Assembly: GCA_013115135.1 (NCBI GenBank)
Contig: JABANP010000485.1
Location: 1-39,692 of the forward strand
DNA: 39,692 nt
Direction: 5' to 3'
From: Perkinsus olseni
Lineage: Eukaryota; Perkinsozoa; Perkinsida; Perkinsidae
Within the stretch, counting starts at the first letter, position 1, and each line of letters starts with the position of its first letter. The translations under genes were made by a program, and so were the position numbers. This document shows positions 1 through 9,721 of this stretch, piece after piece. A model generated the notes under the pieces. The model searched no databases, had not been told where the DNA came from, and was given only the letters and a program-made list of their open reading frames with translations.

Positions 1-572
1 TCTCATCCTCCTGTAGGCCGACCCAGTACGACATCGCTGCACCTTGAGAGAATCCAGCGAGAACCTGCAAGTATGTTGACCTATTTTGTATCTTGCCACA
101 GCGAGCTAAAGATACGCCTACTATATCCTTCCTTGTCACGCCAGTGTCTGCCATCTCCTTCGATATGATTTCTCGAATCCTCACGGCCGATTCTTCGATA
201 CCCTCCGCGCTCGCTTCCAACTTCGATGAGGTCAGTGATTTAATATCGTACCTAGCTCTCGTGTTGATACCAAATTCTCCGCAACTCATCCCCCTTACCA
301 AGACGGCATCGGAGCGCCCATGTTAACCGTCACTGGCTGTACTTTCGCCGTCGGTAAGATAAAACGGGTTGATGGGAACTGCCTCGACCAGATCCTCGCA
401 GCGTTCTCCCATCCTTGGGCGGTGTCTCCGAGACCATGCATGACTATCATCAGGCCTGGCAAGTATCTTAGGTCGACCCTAGTAAGATACGCAGCTTACT
501 GTTGACGCGACCTTCCTTTGGGTTCAACACAATCATTGTCCCGTTCTCTCGCGTTTCAGTAACATGCGTCAT
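1..572 (-). CDS. Acyl-protein thioesterase / carboxylesterase-like (alpha/beta hydrolase), 3' part outside the window
   Basis: Four exons on the minus strand join in phase: 572-500, 455-299, 251-122 and 64 to the window edge. Introns of 44, 47 and 57 nt all run GT..AG. The product begins MTHVTETRENGTMIVLNP. It then carries MIVMHGLGDTAQGWENA (the HGLGDT oxyanion motif), RFILPTAKVQPVTVN, GAPMPSWYDIKSL and VLAGFSQGAAMSYWVGLQ, whose GFSQG holds the nucleophilic serine. Order and spacing match the phospholipase/carboxylesterase family that includes APT1/LYPLA enzymes, which remove S-acyl groups from proteins or hydrolyse lysophospholipids in the cytosol. The catalytic Asp and His would lie left of position 1 and cannot be checked. 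The start at 572 is the first ATG giving this frame. The substrate is unknown. Confidence 0.9.
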
Positions 573-779
573 CGTCCAGAATGTGCGCTTATTTCCGAGC
601 CTTCTCGAAATGTTGCCCGTCGTGAACTATCCAAAGGTTGACCTTGCAAGATACAAAATAGGTTAGATCGCTGCCACATCTACAAACTCAACGCCATCTA
701 CTGGCAGTGAATGGTGTTAGTATACGCATGCCGATTATTAGCATTTATGAATTTATCATCATCCTCCCGAAGGCTCCAA

Positions 780-930
780 CAGAATCGGACACCAATGGCC
801 CGCCTGGGAGGGGTTGCAGCCACCTCGAGAAGACATCACTAGGACCTGAGTAAAAATACCGCTGCCGGGATCGAACCCGAGACCTCGGCTACCTCCATGA
901 AAGCCTTCACTGGATTCTCTCGCACAAGAC
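780..930 (-). repeat. tRNA-derived SINE-like element
   Basis: Read on the minus strand, this has a B-box-like GGTTCGATCCC following a tRNA-like stretch, and then a T-run (TTTTTACTC) resembling a pol III stop. A related box plus ATTTTTATTC occurs near 1800-1860. No acceptor stem can be formed, so it is not a functional tRNA. It occupies the gap of about 440 bp between the thioesterase and the next gene, where no coding signal was seen. Confidence 0.5.
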
Positions 931-1014
931 CTTGAAAGGTAGGTGTGGGTTCATTCTAAAAACCATGCCCACAATTTCTCGAATTCCACCCGATCCGAAA
1001 CAGTAGCGCTCGCC

Positions 1015-3436
1015 CTACCTGCTTAGCCCAGAGCACCTCCAAGGCGGTCCGCAATGCCGAAGAACGAGGGAACCCGAGACTCTACAAAACAGAGCTTTGA
1101 GGTCCGTCCTATTTTCGTGGCGCGCGGGAAAAACTCGCCGGGTTACCGATGCCGGAGAGCCGCTAGCTACGGAGGGAGCTCTCTCCTGTGGGCTCCAGGG
1201 CACCTCAAGATCATCATACATGCCAAGATCAGTGAATGGGGTCGCCACGGCGATGGTAGGGTCATCTTGCTCCTCTTGCATTTCCTCAACGCTGCTCCCT
1301 CTCCTGTCCGGCGTGAATGGTGGCATGAAGCTGACCTGAAGACAACTGGCACTCCATAAATGGCGACGCTTCGCTGTGACGATCACCTCACTCAGCGGCG
1401 GCCTGCCACCGCCGATCGGACTGCACACATGACCCAGATCTTGGCTTGCCACAGGCATCACATCTTCTTCATAATCTTGCCCATCTTGCATTTCCTCAAC
1501 GCTCCTTAGATGGGTGCTGATGAAGCTCACCACATCATCTGGCGTGAGGTCAGGCATGCCTCCATTCCGCCGCCGATGATTCCTCTTCTGACGACTCGGC
1601 AACAACGAAATGCCACCGACGTCTGCGCCTGCCGAGAAGCGCAAAAATGGCAAACAAAAATTGCTTCGCTCCGCCGGATATTCACCTTTATTCCGAGCAG
1701 TTCTGCTGTTGCCGACTGTCACTCGTCTTCGACGCCTTGGAGCCGCTCGGGCCACCACTTGTCGAGTCGTCGGAGGAGGAGCCACCCCAGGAGGCAGTCT
1801 AAATCAGAATAAAAATGCCTTCACTGGGATCCGAACCCACGACCTATCTACCCTCTGAACTCCCAACCATCATCATCATCACCAGCGGGGGTGACCGGCA
1901 TCGACGCGAGGGAGGACTGAGAAGCACCCGAAAGAGGAGTGCGTGGTGGAGCGGTCTGATACATCTCGCCCGACTTCAAGTGTCGTGTCGAAGACCCCAC
2001 GGCCGGAGAGGGTGCTGCTGCTTCTCCGCCTCTTTCTCCCCGAGGAGGGAGGGCCATCGTCGAAGGAGAACTCGCTGGGTGGAGGCTGCTGTGCTAGCCC
2101 TGCTCTGGATGAGCTATCATCAATGACAGGGGCCTATCCCACCTCGGAGGGTGTCAATGTCCATGGCACTGTCGTCCGCTCCTCCTCCCAGGTTAACCGA
2201 TCGCACAGGGGACTCCGACGACATCTGACCAAACAGCAGCAGCAGCAGTGGCTGTGTATGTCCTAAGGGATACTAATGAGTAACGCAAGAACGCACTATA
2301 CCTCAATTCTAAATAATGATGCTCTACCGAGGATTGCAAGTGAGCTAGAATGATACTAATATGAAGGGAGTGGCGACTTACTGCACTCCCCCTCCTACTC
2401 CTCCTGCTGCTGGCTACCGCCGCCGACAGGAGGTCGTCCAGAGGAGTATTGCCCTGCGAGAAGGGGGAAGGTGCACCCCTGAATGATGGTGATCAGGTAG
2501 GATGACACGTACGAGGTGTATCTACCTTGACGGTGTCATGTGCTCCATTATAGCCTTCATGGCAGGTGACAGCAAGCGGGCATTCTGAAGGTCCCGGGTT
2601 CGATCCTCGGTTAGGACATCTCATTACCTCCCGTAGCGCGTCAACAGTCTCTGCCTCGGACCACCCATCTGCCTCCTCCGAGATAGCCGGCAAGGACGGC
2701 GCCAGCGGCGGCGCTCCTCCTCTGAACAGTGAAACACCAACACCCTAGGAAAATTGAAAAGTGTCCGAGAAAGCCGCCCTTGCCAAAGACGAGGAAAAAG
2801 ATACCCATATCTGCGCCGAGGAGCTCTGATTACCTTCCCCTTTTCTTCGATGATTTGGCCGCTCCTCTGCCCCCACCGGACCAGTTGTTGGCAGCTGTCG
2901 GGTTCCTCAGCATTCGACCGATAAGACCCTCCGCCATGGTCTCCACGACTTCTACTTTCAGCTTATGTAGACGAGACAATCCCAGTAGGAGGGGACCGGA
3001 GGTCCTGAGATGAGCTCAAATGGTCAAGTACATGAGACAAGGTCTAAGAGTGTAAGATACCGAGAAAAGTCGGTGAGCGGAAGATACCGAGCAAGGTCGA
3101 AGAGTGTAAGATACCGAGAAAGGTCGGTGAGGGGGAAAATATACACCTTGTGTCCATCCATGGCATAGGAGGGGGATGGTACGACCGAGCCATTCGGTTA
3201 GGAGCCTGTCGAACGAGTTCTATCCAGTGGCCTTCACAAGTGAGAAGATTCCCAAGGAGCCCTCAACCCCTAGCAGCAGCGGTGGGGGGGCACAAGGGCA
3301 ACTAGCCAACTACCACCGACCTCCCTTCTTACTTCAGTTCACTGGACATCACAACCCTCGCTGCCTCGCTGAGTTTAACATCAAGAGCTGCCTCTCTGCT
3401 GAGGCCCTTTAGTGCGTAGGCCAGTCGCCATAGTAC
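1015..3436 (-). CDS. Unrecognised multi-exon gene, Ser/Pro/Arg-rich, with an NLS-like motif
   Basis: Not recognised. Exons that join in phase are 3004-2834, 2721-2628, 2453-2382, 2224-2143 and one starting at 2102. Two further exons probably lie upstream (about 3436-3333 and 3210-3147). Typical pieces are LGLSRLHKLKVEVVETMAEG, PAISEEADGWSEAETVDALRE's core, GNTPLDDLLSAAVASSRR and PPSSGRKRRRSSSTLSGRG; the last is basic and NLS-like. Downstream, around 1548-1160, an open stretch encodes MPDLTPDDVVSFISTHLR followed by two versions of SVEEMQ..QD. How 2102 connects to that part is unresolved, and the intron there contains a SINE-like insert. A nuclear or regulatory protein is a guess from composition only. 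Confidence 0.5.
1800..1870 (-). repeat. tRNA-derived SINE-like fragment in a probable intron
   Basis: The minus strand reads GGTCGTGGGTTCGGATCCCA and then ATTTTTATTCTG: a B-box-like sequence followed by a T-run, as in the element near 780-930. It is truncated, with no A-box seen. It separates two coding parts of the surrounding minus-strand gene. Confidence 0.4.
2535..2620 (+). repeat. tRNA-derived SINE-like fragment in an intron
   Basis: The plus strand has a T-arm-like CCCGGGTTCGATCCTCGG with a good 5-bp stem, preceded by a possible anticodon arm (loop TTCTGAA). The 5' sequence cannot pair with TTAGGAC to make an acceptor stem, and no T-run follows. It lies inside the intron between exons 2721-2628 and 2453-2382 of the minus-strand gene. 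Confidence 0.45.
3055..3135. repeat. 27-bp tandem repeat, three copies
   Basis: AGATACCGAG recurs at 3055, 3082 and 3109, a strict 27-nt period with a few substitutions. It sits in the intron between the exons at 3147-3210 and 2834-3004 of the minus-strand gene. No coding role is seen. Confidence 0.8.
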
Positions 3437-3569
3437 CACTAGAGGGGATGGGTCTGATGGCAGGGGACGAGAATCTCAAGGGGGGCAGGAGTCGGCCTCA
3501 GACTCTTTCGGGAATGAGACAATTTCTAGTATTAATACCGGATTGATAGGATCCCAACAGATTCACCGC

Positions 3570-3650
3570 TACTGAGCTGCTAGGTTTGAACCCACGACCT
3601 CAAGATAGCAAGCGTGACCCGCTACCGCTACGCCAAACCATACTGATCGA
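3570..3650 (-). repeat. tRNA-derived SINE-like element with A- and B-box-like motifs
   Basis: The minus strand reads GGTTTGGCGTAGCGGTAG (A-box-like) and, about 35 nt later, GTGGGTTCAAACCTAGC (B-box-like). This is the clearest tRNA-like head in the window. The T-stem is imperfect and no closing acceptor stem exists, so it is read as a SINE rather than a tRNA. The surrounding 3440-3955 shows nothing else convincing. Confidence 0.5.
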
Positions 3651-3958
3651 GACCGATAAAAGCCCGAGCGGCGACTCCCCGTCAATACCGCTCTACTCTC
3701 ACTGACATCATGAGTATACAATTTGTGATGAAAGATGTAAGAATGATGCCGCTATACCGCGTGGCAGCAGCAGCAGGGTCTATACCATTCAGAAGCCTAT
3801 TTGGAGGATAAGGTTGCCGTTGCCTATATGGAGGCCGAGGATTTCACGTTGGCGGGTCGTTGAGACATCAGCGAATTGGCAGTAGGGTCCGGACGGGGGT
3901 ATACAATTGGATGCGGATGTCGAAGTCATTTTAGCGGCAGGCCTCGGATAGGGAATTC

Positions 3959-4075
3959 AATTCCGCGAATAAGGCACACAATAGCAAGGTTAAGGAAGTC
4001 AATTCCGCGAATGAGGCACACAATTTCATGGTTAAGGAAGTCAATTTCGCTGATAAGGACATCAATTAAGGGGGG
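3959..4075. repeat. 42-bp tandem repeat, about 2.5 copies
   Basis: AATTCCGCGAAT-type starts occur at 3959, 4001 and 4043, each followed by GGCACACAAT and GGTTAAGGAAGTC. Short open frames crossing it merely read the repeat. Confidence 0.75.
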
Positions 4076-4382
4076 TCAACTTGAGCCATACCGGAAATCT
4101 TCCCGCTGTTACTCTCAGATTGACACAAGTGCGCGACAGTGCATGACAGGCATATAGGCAACGGCAACCTTATCCGCCAAATAGACTTCTGAATGGTATA
4201 GAAGGAGTTCTCACATACTTGCCACATCAACAGCACAACCGTGCCCGCTCCACATGCCGGCATAACGACCTCATCCTTGCATTTTACATTTCCCGTCACA
4301 CAGTGTATTGTTGTCGTGAGTTACGCTGCGCTTAGCAGTTCCCTCCTACTACCCTTCCCTCCTCCCACTGCCCGCCTTCTCG

Positions 4383-4649
4383 GTGTCCGGGGGGCAGCAG
4401 CAGCAGCCGATGTCGGCATTTTACCTGGATGATGCTGCTGACCCAGAAGAAGGATCTCTCACATCCTCATTATCCTCCCACCGCCCACTCCTTAACTTAG
4501 ACTGGCAACACTACACCCAAGGCACGGATCGAGAAGCTCGAACGATAATAACAACAATCGCCGTCGTCTTCGTCGTCGTCCTCATCCTCGTCGCTATTGT
4601 TGTTGTCGTCGTAAAGGCTCGGAGCACCAAAGCAAAGACAACAGTTTAG
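4383..4649 (+). CDS. Possible small single-pass membrane protein or exon
   Basis: This is an 88-codon open frame. A polyQ start leads into a hydrophilic part (SAFYLDDAADPEEGSLTSS), then one strongly hydrophobic segment of about 20 residues (TIAVVFVVVLILVAIVVVVV), then a basic tail KARSTKAKTTV. A cytoplasmic positive tail after a single transmembrane helix is plausible. However, the helix is encoded by GTC/GTT-rich microsatellite DNA, so the frame may be fortuitous. No homologue is recognised and splice boundaries are not evident. Confidence 0.3.
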   Translation: MSGGQQQQPMSAFYLDDAADPEEGSLTSSLSSHRPLLNLDWQHYTQGTDREARTIITTIAVVFVVVLILVAIVVVVVKARSTKAKTTV

Positions 4650-5464
4650 TGATGCCTCGGTCGTATTGATTATTATTATTATGATGATTTCACACGAGCT
4701 GACGATGATGATGATGACGAGAATGCTGCCACCACCAAACTTTTGGACCTCATCCCAAGAAATAAAAAATGTAATAAAGTCACAGCAGCAGTAGTACACA
4801 ACGGCGACGAGGGATGGTAGTAGTATTCGACAACAGCAGCAGCCGGAGGAGGCAACAACAGTATTATCCAAGACTTGTCGCCATCAACGACGACGACGAC
4901 GACGTCGACGATCATCAAAGTAAGACGAGCAATGAACAGTAAGTCCCGACGACGATGGAAGCAGCCCAGAAAGCAGGAACACACCCACCACCGATGCCGT
5001 CGCTACTGCAACAACGATTATGATAATACTATTACGAAAATCATACGGCAGAGTTATCCACTACTACAATAACAACCGGGAAAACGACCACGGAAATAAT
5101 AGTAGTGACAACGATGAAGATCGTAATAACGATGTTAATAGAAATTTACCAAGTCTGCTACTACTACCGAGACCAGCTGTTGAACCCATGTTCCACGAGG
5201 ACTCGCAGCTGGGGGGAGTAGAAGCGGGCTGTTACTATAAAGATAGGGGGACTGCATTGATTGGCCACAATTCTTAGACGGCTGCTGCTGCTGCTGCTGA
5301 TGCAAAGGAAGCAGCAGATGGTGATAGACAAGAGTAGTAAACAACGAGGCCAGCAGCAGCAGCAGAGAGAAGACAAGGAGACAATGATAGAAACACCATA
5401 GGACATGTAGCATACACATGGGCCTTTATAAAACTATACGGTATGGTTATTACCGCCATCATCA
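4650..5464. other. Low-complexity stretch with trinucleotide repeats, no gene seen
   Basis: The stretch is dominated by imperfect CAG, GAC/GTC, ATT and AAC runs, for example GACGACGACGACGACG near 4890 and GCTGCTGCTG near 5282. The open frames here are poly-Cys, poly-Ser or poly-Leu readings of the repeats. It lies just 3' of the RRM gene (minus) and may include its 3' UTR. Confidence 0.6.
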
Positions 5465-6706
5465 TTACCAGAGGGTCCTGGGTGCCGGGTCCAACGAACA
5501 CGTTGTAAAACGTCTACTACCGCTAGCTCCGGCAGAGGCGGCACTCATCAAGCGATTGGCATCATCAAACACCGTCGTAGAATATGCTCTTGCTGGGTAT
5601 GATCGTTCTTCTTCTGTCTTCTTCTCAGATGCGGCAAAGAGGTTGCCCATCGCCATAGACCCACTCCGCAGCTCCCGCATGAAGGCTGGCAGCTCGAACT
5701 CATCGGACTTATTACTCATACCAGACGCTGGGGAACTCTCCGGGCTCGTCGGCGACGATATCGTACTGGTATCCACTGACGAGAAGGACTCACCTCCCCC
5801 GTTGCTGCTGCTGCCAGTCGAATGCCTGTGCTTCCGCTCGAAGACCTGCACCTCACAGGAATGGCCGCATATCACATGCTTGGGCGTGGCCAGTATCCTG
5901 CTGACGACGTCAGGGTCCTCCATCACGACGAAGCCGACGCTCGGTGGCCTCACTCGGACGTTCTTCTCGTTGTTACTGTCACCACCACTGGTCGACGCCG
6001 TCCGAGCCTGGCGATGTAATACCAAAATATTAGTAACCTTACCCCACATTGAGAAATACTCTCTCAGCTTTGGTGGGGACTCGAAGCCAAGCTTCTGTAT
6101 TTTCCGCACAGTAAAGACTCTCTTCTCGTCGACGTTACTCAGTGATCTGAGCACGTGCCATAAAGGTACACCGTGGTCGGGGAAGTTAGTATCAACCAGA
6201 GGGGCTTCATGCTGGTCAGGGGACACGTCTGAAGAAGGAGAGGAGACACCCCTAGCAAGATGCTGTAGATGAGGACCGCTACCAGTGACCACCGAGCGAT
6301 AACTGGGTCGAGAGGACTCGTCGTGGGCAGCCGCAACAACAGGGACGTGAGAGTCTGCGCCGAAGGACGTCGAAGGGAATGCGGTGACGGGAGCATCGGC
6401 GGCGGGTGGTGGTGGTGGAATGCCACTCAAGGTAGCCAGCAAAGTGTTAGAGGCAGCGAGGCGGTCCGCCAAGTTGTCCACTTGAGTCGTGAGGACATTG
6501 TTCCTTTCTCGTTCTACGTTAACCTCGTCTTCCAAGCGCTGGATCACAGACCATAGTCGAAGGAGTAGATCAGAAGGTGGGGGCATCACCATCGCAGCGG
6601 TAGACGACTGCTGCTGCTGCTGCTGGTCGCCGCGGCCAAGAAGGGATGGTAACTGCGCTACCGGTGCCGGGACGTTAGTCCTCTGCTGCGTGTAAGAAAT
6701 AGCCAT
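5465..6706 (-). CDS. RRM-domain RNA-binding-like protein with an N-terminal coiled coil
   Basis: Uninterrupted 413-codon frame from ATG at 6706. The N-terminus has a poly-Q run (residues 28-33). It is followed by a heptad-like coiled coil at about 45-95 (VIQRLEDEVNVERERNNVL) and a Pro/Ser-rich linker. An RRM-like fold sits at about 196-292: RVFTVRKIQKLGF (RNP2-like strand), LREYFSMWGKVTNILVL (helix and strand) and SVGFVVMEDP (RNP1-like). The spelling resembles single-RRM proteins that I associate with dinoflagellates and perkinsids. The aromatic RNP1 residues are only partly conserved (GFVV), so RNA binding is inferred. The C-terminus is Ser-rich and disordered. It has no introns, unlike most neighbours, and shares its upstream region with the divergent gene at 6985. 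Confidence 0.8.
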   Translation of the reverse strand: MAISYTQQRTNVPAPVAQLPSLLGRGDQQQQQQSSTAAMVMPPPSDLLLRLWSVIQRLEDEVNVERERNNVLTTQVDNLADRLAASNTLLATLSGIPPPPPAADAPVTAFPSTSFGADSHVPVVAAAHDESSRPSYRSVVTGSGPHLQHLARGVSSPSSDVSPDQHEAPLVDTNFPDHGVPLWHVLRSLSNVDEKRVFTVRKIQKLGFESPPKLREYFSMWGKVTNILVLHRQARTASTSGGDSNNEKNVRVRPPSVGFVVMEDPDVVSRILATPKHVICGHSCEVQVFERKHRHSTGSSSNGGGESFSSVDTSTISSPTSPESSPASGMSNKSDEFELPAFMRELRSGSMAMGNLFAASEKKTEEERSYPARAYSTTVFDDANRLMSAASAGASGSRRFTTCSLDPAPRTLW

Positions 6707-6984
6707 TTAAACAGAGTGACAACAATAAACAATGCATTAACTGGCAATCATGATGATGATAATCATAGGCAGCAATCACAACCGAGCTCCCCTTATGGGG
6801 GAGAAGAGCTCCGATCGCGCGAAGAAGAGTTCTAAGTAGAAGCGTCAAGATTGCTAAAACGCTAGCGCTAGCCCGGATACGATAGGCGGGTGGGGGAAGG
6901 CTGTCCCTCCTCCTCCTCTTTGTGAGAAATAATTTGAACGAACGAACGGACGAACGCACAAAAAAAGCGCAGAAGTGACAGTAT

Positions 6985-7194
6985 ATGCTCCGCTCGCTTC
7001 GCTCGCTCCGCAACTTATGCCTCACCTTACGGGTTGCCAGCTGGAGTCGTGCTGTGAGATCCTTTAGCCCCATCGCCGAGGAGGGGCATTCAAAAGCTAG
7101 ACGGCGTTGTGCAGCAGTTGATTCACTTAGCGATGGCACTTCACAGAGGGCCGTGACGAGAAAGAATTTCCACACGTACCACCGTGATGCATGA
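6985..7194 (+). CDS. Small Arg-rich protein, probable mitochondrial presequence
   Basis: A 69-codon frame starts MLRSLRSLRNLCLTLRVASW. It has many Arg and Ser and no acidic residue in the first 30 positions, which is typical of a mitochondrial targeting peptide. It ends KNFHTYHRDA and a stop. It could be a complete small organelle protein or a first exon. It is divergent from the RRM gene, with about 280 bp between the two starts. No family is recognised. Confidence 0.4.
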   Translation: MLRSLRSLRNLCLTLRVASWSRAVRSFSPIAEEGHSKARRRCAAVDSLSDGTSQRAVTRKNFHTYHRDA

Positions 7195-7333
7195 GAACTG
7201 TTTGTTGAACACCCCGAGGTTCGCAGAGAGCTTTCGACATTTGAAAACGACTAGCACCAATCGAGATATCAACAAAATAGCTGGATGAAGTTCGAAGTCT
7301 GATACTCTACCTTTCCGGGCGCTTGACTTCAAC

Positions 7334-7406
7334 GCCCCGCTGGCCCAATGGATAAGGCGCCACCCTCCTAAGGTGGAGATTCCGGGTTCGATCCCCGGGT
7401 GGGGTA
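7334..7406 (+). tRNA. tRNA-Arg (anticodon CCT)
   Basis: A full cloverleaf can be drawn. The acceptor GCCCCGC pairs with GTGGGGT (two G-U pairs), with discriminator A. The anticodon stem is CCACC/GGTGG with loop CTCCTAA (anticodon CCT), and the T-arm is CCGGG-TTCGATC-CCCGG. The A-box-like TGGCCCAATGG and B-box GGTTCGATCC are intact, and TTTT follows directly at 7407. It reads AGG codons. No intron. Confidence 0.95.
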
Positions 7407-7478
7407 TTTTATCACTCTCCATATCGTGCTTGTTTCCTACCTGCACTAGCATGTTGAAGTTGACCAGCGTAACTTAAC

Positions 7479-7757
7479 TTACGGTGGTTTGTCGAAGTTC
7501 AATAATTTGTTAATGGGTGCTGCTACTTCAACTCCCCTATCAGAGGCCAGGGCAGCCTCCGCCTCCTGTAATAAGTTCGGGGTCGATTCGTATGCCGTGG
7601 AATGGAGGGCTCCTCTAACGTGGGAATAATAAACTGAATAAGTGAATGCTGCTCTAGCGCCGATGATATTAAAAATGTATGGAATACTATTTATATTGCT
7701 CTGTAAGAGCAGAGGCGCTCCATAAGCATCAATGAAACCTCTAAGGCATTGATTCAA
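7479..7757 (-). CDS. Small hypothetical protein, 92 residues
   Basis: Complete frame from ATG at 7757, starting MNQCLRGFIDAYGAPLLLQS and ending INKLLNFDKPP. The middle (SIPYIFNIIGARAAFTYSVY) is mildly hydrophobic; the end is helical and charged (NLLQEAEAALASDRG). No family is recognised. Its start lies within 100 bp of the first TIP30-like exon on the other strand, so the two would be divergent. The composition looks like real protein rather than a shadow, but there is no second line of evidence. Confidence 0.45.
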   Translation of the reverse strand: MNQCLRGFIDAYGAPLLLQSNINSIPYIFNIIGARAAFTYSVYYSHVRGALHSTAYESTPNLLQEAEAALASDRGVEVAAPINKLLNFDKPP

Positions 7758-7851
7758 TATACGGCAAAGGACGCCTTTCTGTACCCGAACTTACTTTCTA
7801 CTGCACCTCACCGCACCCGTCGATAGCTCGTATTTCTCTTCATCATCCCCA

Positions 7852-9568
7852 GTGCCCACCAATTCTCGCGTAGCCGTGGTAGCTGGAGCTACTGGAGCCA
7901 CAGGCCGTTGGGTCGTCAGTGAGTTGCTCAACTCTAATGTGGTTACCAAGGTAATAATGATCTCTATCGGGGCTGGGTACGACGGGTCCTTGATTCCTCC
8001 TCATACGGCATGCGTGAACCCTCTCGCCCGATGGTTGTCTAAACTCTCTGTGTCGTGTGCAACACAAATGAACAGTAGAAATATTCTATTGCACTACACC
8101 GCTCGCCAACCTCATTCTTTTGGCAGGTCGTGGCGGTGACAAGGAATGATATTTCTGATGCAAAAAGCGTATTCCAGCAAGTGAAGTCTGAGGAGGACTA
8201 CTCCAAGCTGATCGTCGCTCCAGCTGACTGGAAGAAGATGGCTGAGAAGCCCGAAGATGCGTCCCTCCCCGAGCGTGCGTTAGAGACAGTAGGTTTGGCG
8301 TATCTTTCGACATCATTATATTCATGCTCAACCTCAAGATTCCAGAGTGATTTCTCAGATAAAGTCTGCTGCCAACGGGGAGAGCTGCATCGCCTTCTGC
8401 TGCCTCGGATCGGCCCCCTACACCGAGGAGTCGGACTATCTAGCCCCCACTGCCTTCGCCCATGCTTGCAAGAAAGCTGATCAATCTGTTGGCATGTCCC
8501 TGGTAATACGGCGGGCTTTGGGCGGGGGGGCCCGCAGGGGCAGGAGGGGGATAGTAGCTTTATAACACTGGTGATGTGAATACTTACATAGCAGGCGATA
8601 GCAGTTATGAGTAGGCTACTGACCTTTCCAAGGTGGGGACTTCAACCGCTCACTTCGTCGAAATAATAGTTAACCTTGTCGAAGTACCGAAAAGTCGTCA
8701 TCACCATCATCAGTTGGGCGTAGCTTAGTAGTACTAGAAATATCTCATTCTTTACTCGTTCGTCTCTTTGCTGTCCCCTGAGGAGATCACTGTTGACACC
8801 AACGTGGTTCCACCTGCCCTTATTCCCATCGTTAAGCGACTGGTCATTATTAATACACCACGAGACTCTTTAATGGGGTCGGATGGGTTTGAGCCCGACT
8901 GAGCGTTGGGTTAATGTAATCGGAATCTTATTCTCTGTAGAAGTACAGGTTGAAGCTAAGATTCCTGGTAGGTATCCGCTGGCGGAGCTGACCCCAACTC
9001 CATGATCGGATACTCGAAAACGATCGGCAGAAGAGAGGAGGCTTTCGAGTACATGAAGTTCGATCGTCTGTCCATCTTCCGACCGGCCATGCTGCTTAGA
9101 CAGGATAAACAACGCATGAAGGAGAAGATATTCTTACCGATGGTGGGGGGGACTACCGAGTTTAGGCAGGCTCCGCTGAGGGGTGGTAGCTATTATAAAT
9201 CACCTGACGTGATTTCCATTCTGAGAGCATCAGTTGTCGACCCGTACGTACTTCGTGTTACCATTTACTATATCACAGCAGATCGCCTGTTGCGGTCGTT
9301 GGCCTTCGGTGTTGTATTCTCGGCGTTGTGACGATAATAGATCTCCACCCACCACCGAAGGGAATCTTTCGACCGCATGATGCGGCAGGATGTATGATGA
9401 CCTCATCGCTCCTCTCAGACGCCGCCCAAGTATCAGGTGGACACCCGTGATGTAGCGAGGGCGATGGTGTTCGATGCCACGCACCAACCTGAGGAGGAGG
9501 GCGCCAAGCCGACTATATACAGTAACGCGGACATCCAGGCTACGGCGAGGGTGGCCGCACAGGAGTGA
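7852..9568 (+). CDS. TIP30/HTATIP2-like NAD(P)-binding protein (atypical short-chain dehydrogenase)
   Basis: Exons 7852-7950, 8127-8288, 8359-8502, one from 8972 to roughly 9208, and 9437-9568. All but the fourth donor site are clear, and phases agree. The product has the Rossmann motif VAVVAGATGATGRWV, CIAFCCLGSAPYTEE, SLVSAGGADPNSMIGYSK, FDRLSIFRPAMLL and a C-terminal VDTRDVARAMVFDATHQ. The same ordered blocks (GASGETGR, FCCLGTT, YLQVKGEVE, FDRYSVFRPGVLL, VVRAM) occur in animal HTATIP2 and its plant and bacterial relatives. The YSK at the third block fits the catalytic Tyr-x-x-x-Lys region only loosely. The initiating ATG is not visible: an AG at 7850-7851 suggests a missed upstream mini-exon. 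The intron at 8503-8971 is long (about 470 nt). Confidence 0.85.
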
Positions 9569-9721
9569 TCATTATCATCATACCACACCTTTCGGAAATC
9601 ATAAGAGAGACTTATATTCATTTGTACTGTGTTACTTTGCGTTGGCCTAGTGTGGTAATCGAGAGGAGGGTGACTCGGTTGGAATAAGGCGTTAGTTTTT
9701 CAATGCTCCCTGTGTCGTCCA

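Noticed and set aside
2834..3436. Identification of the unrecognised minus-strand gene as a SAPS/PP6-regulatory protein
   Set aside because: One short stretch (LGLSRLHKLKVEVVE) loosely resembles that family, but neighbouring blocks do not fit.
2535..3650. Additional tRNA genes
   Set aside because: The tRNA-like stretches lack pairable acceptor stems, and anticodon or T-stems are imperfect; SINE heads fit better.
5418..6272. A 284-codon open frame on the plus strand
   Set aside because: It lies entirely antisense to the RRM gene, whose product has recognisable domains; this frame has no domain and is Ser/Leu-rich shadow sequence.
6675..7175. A 166-codon minus-strand frame
   Set aside because: It overlaps the plus-strand frame with a convincing presequence and the shared upstream region of the RRM gene; composition is not protein-like.
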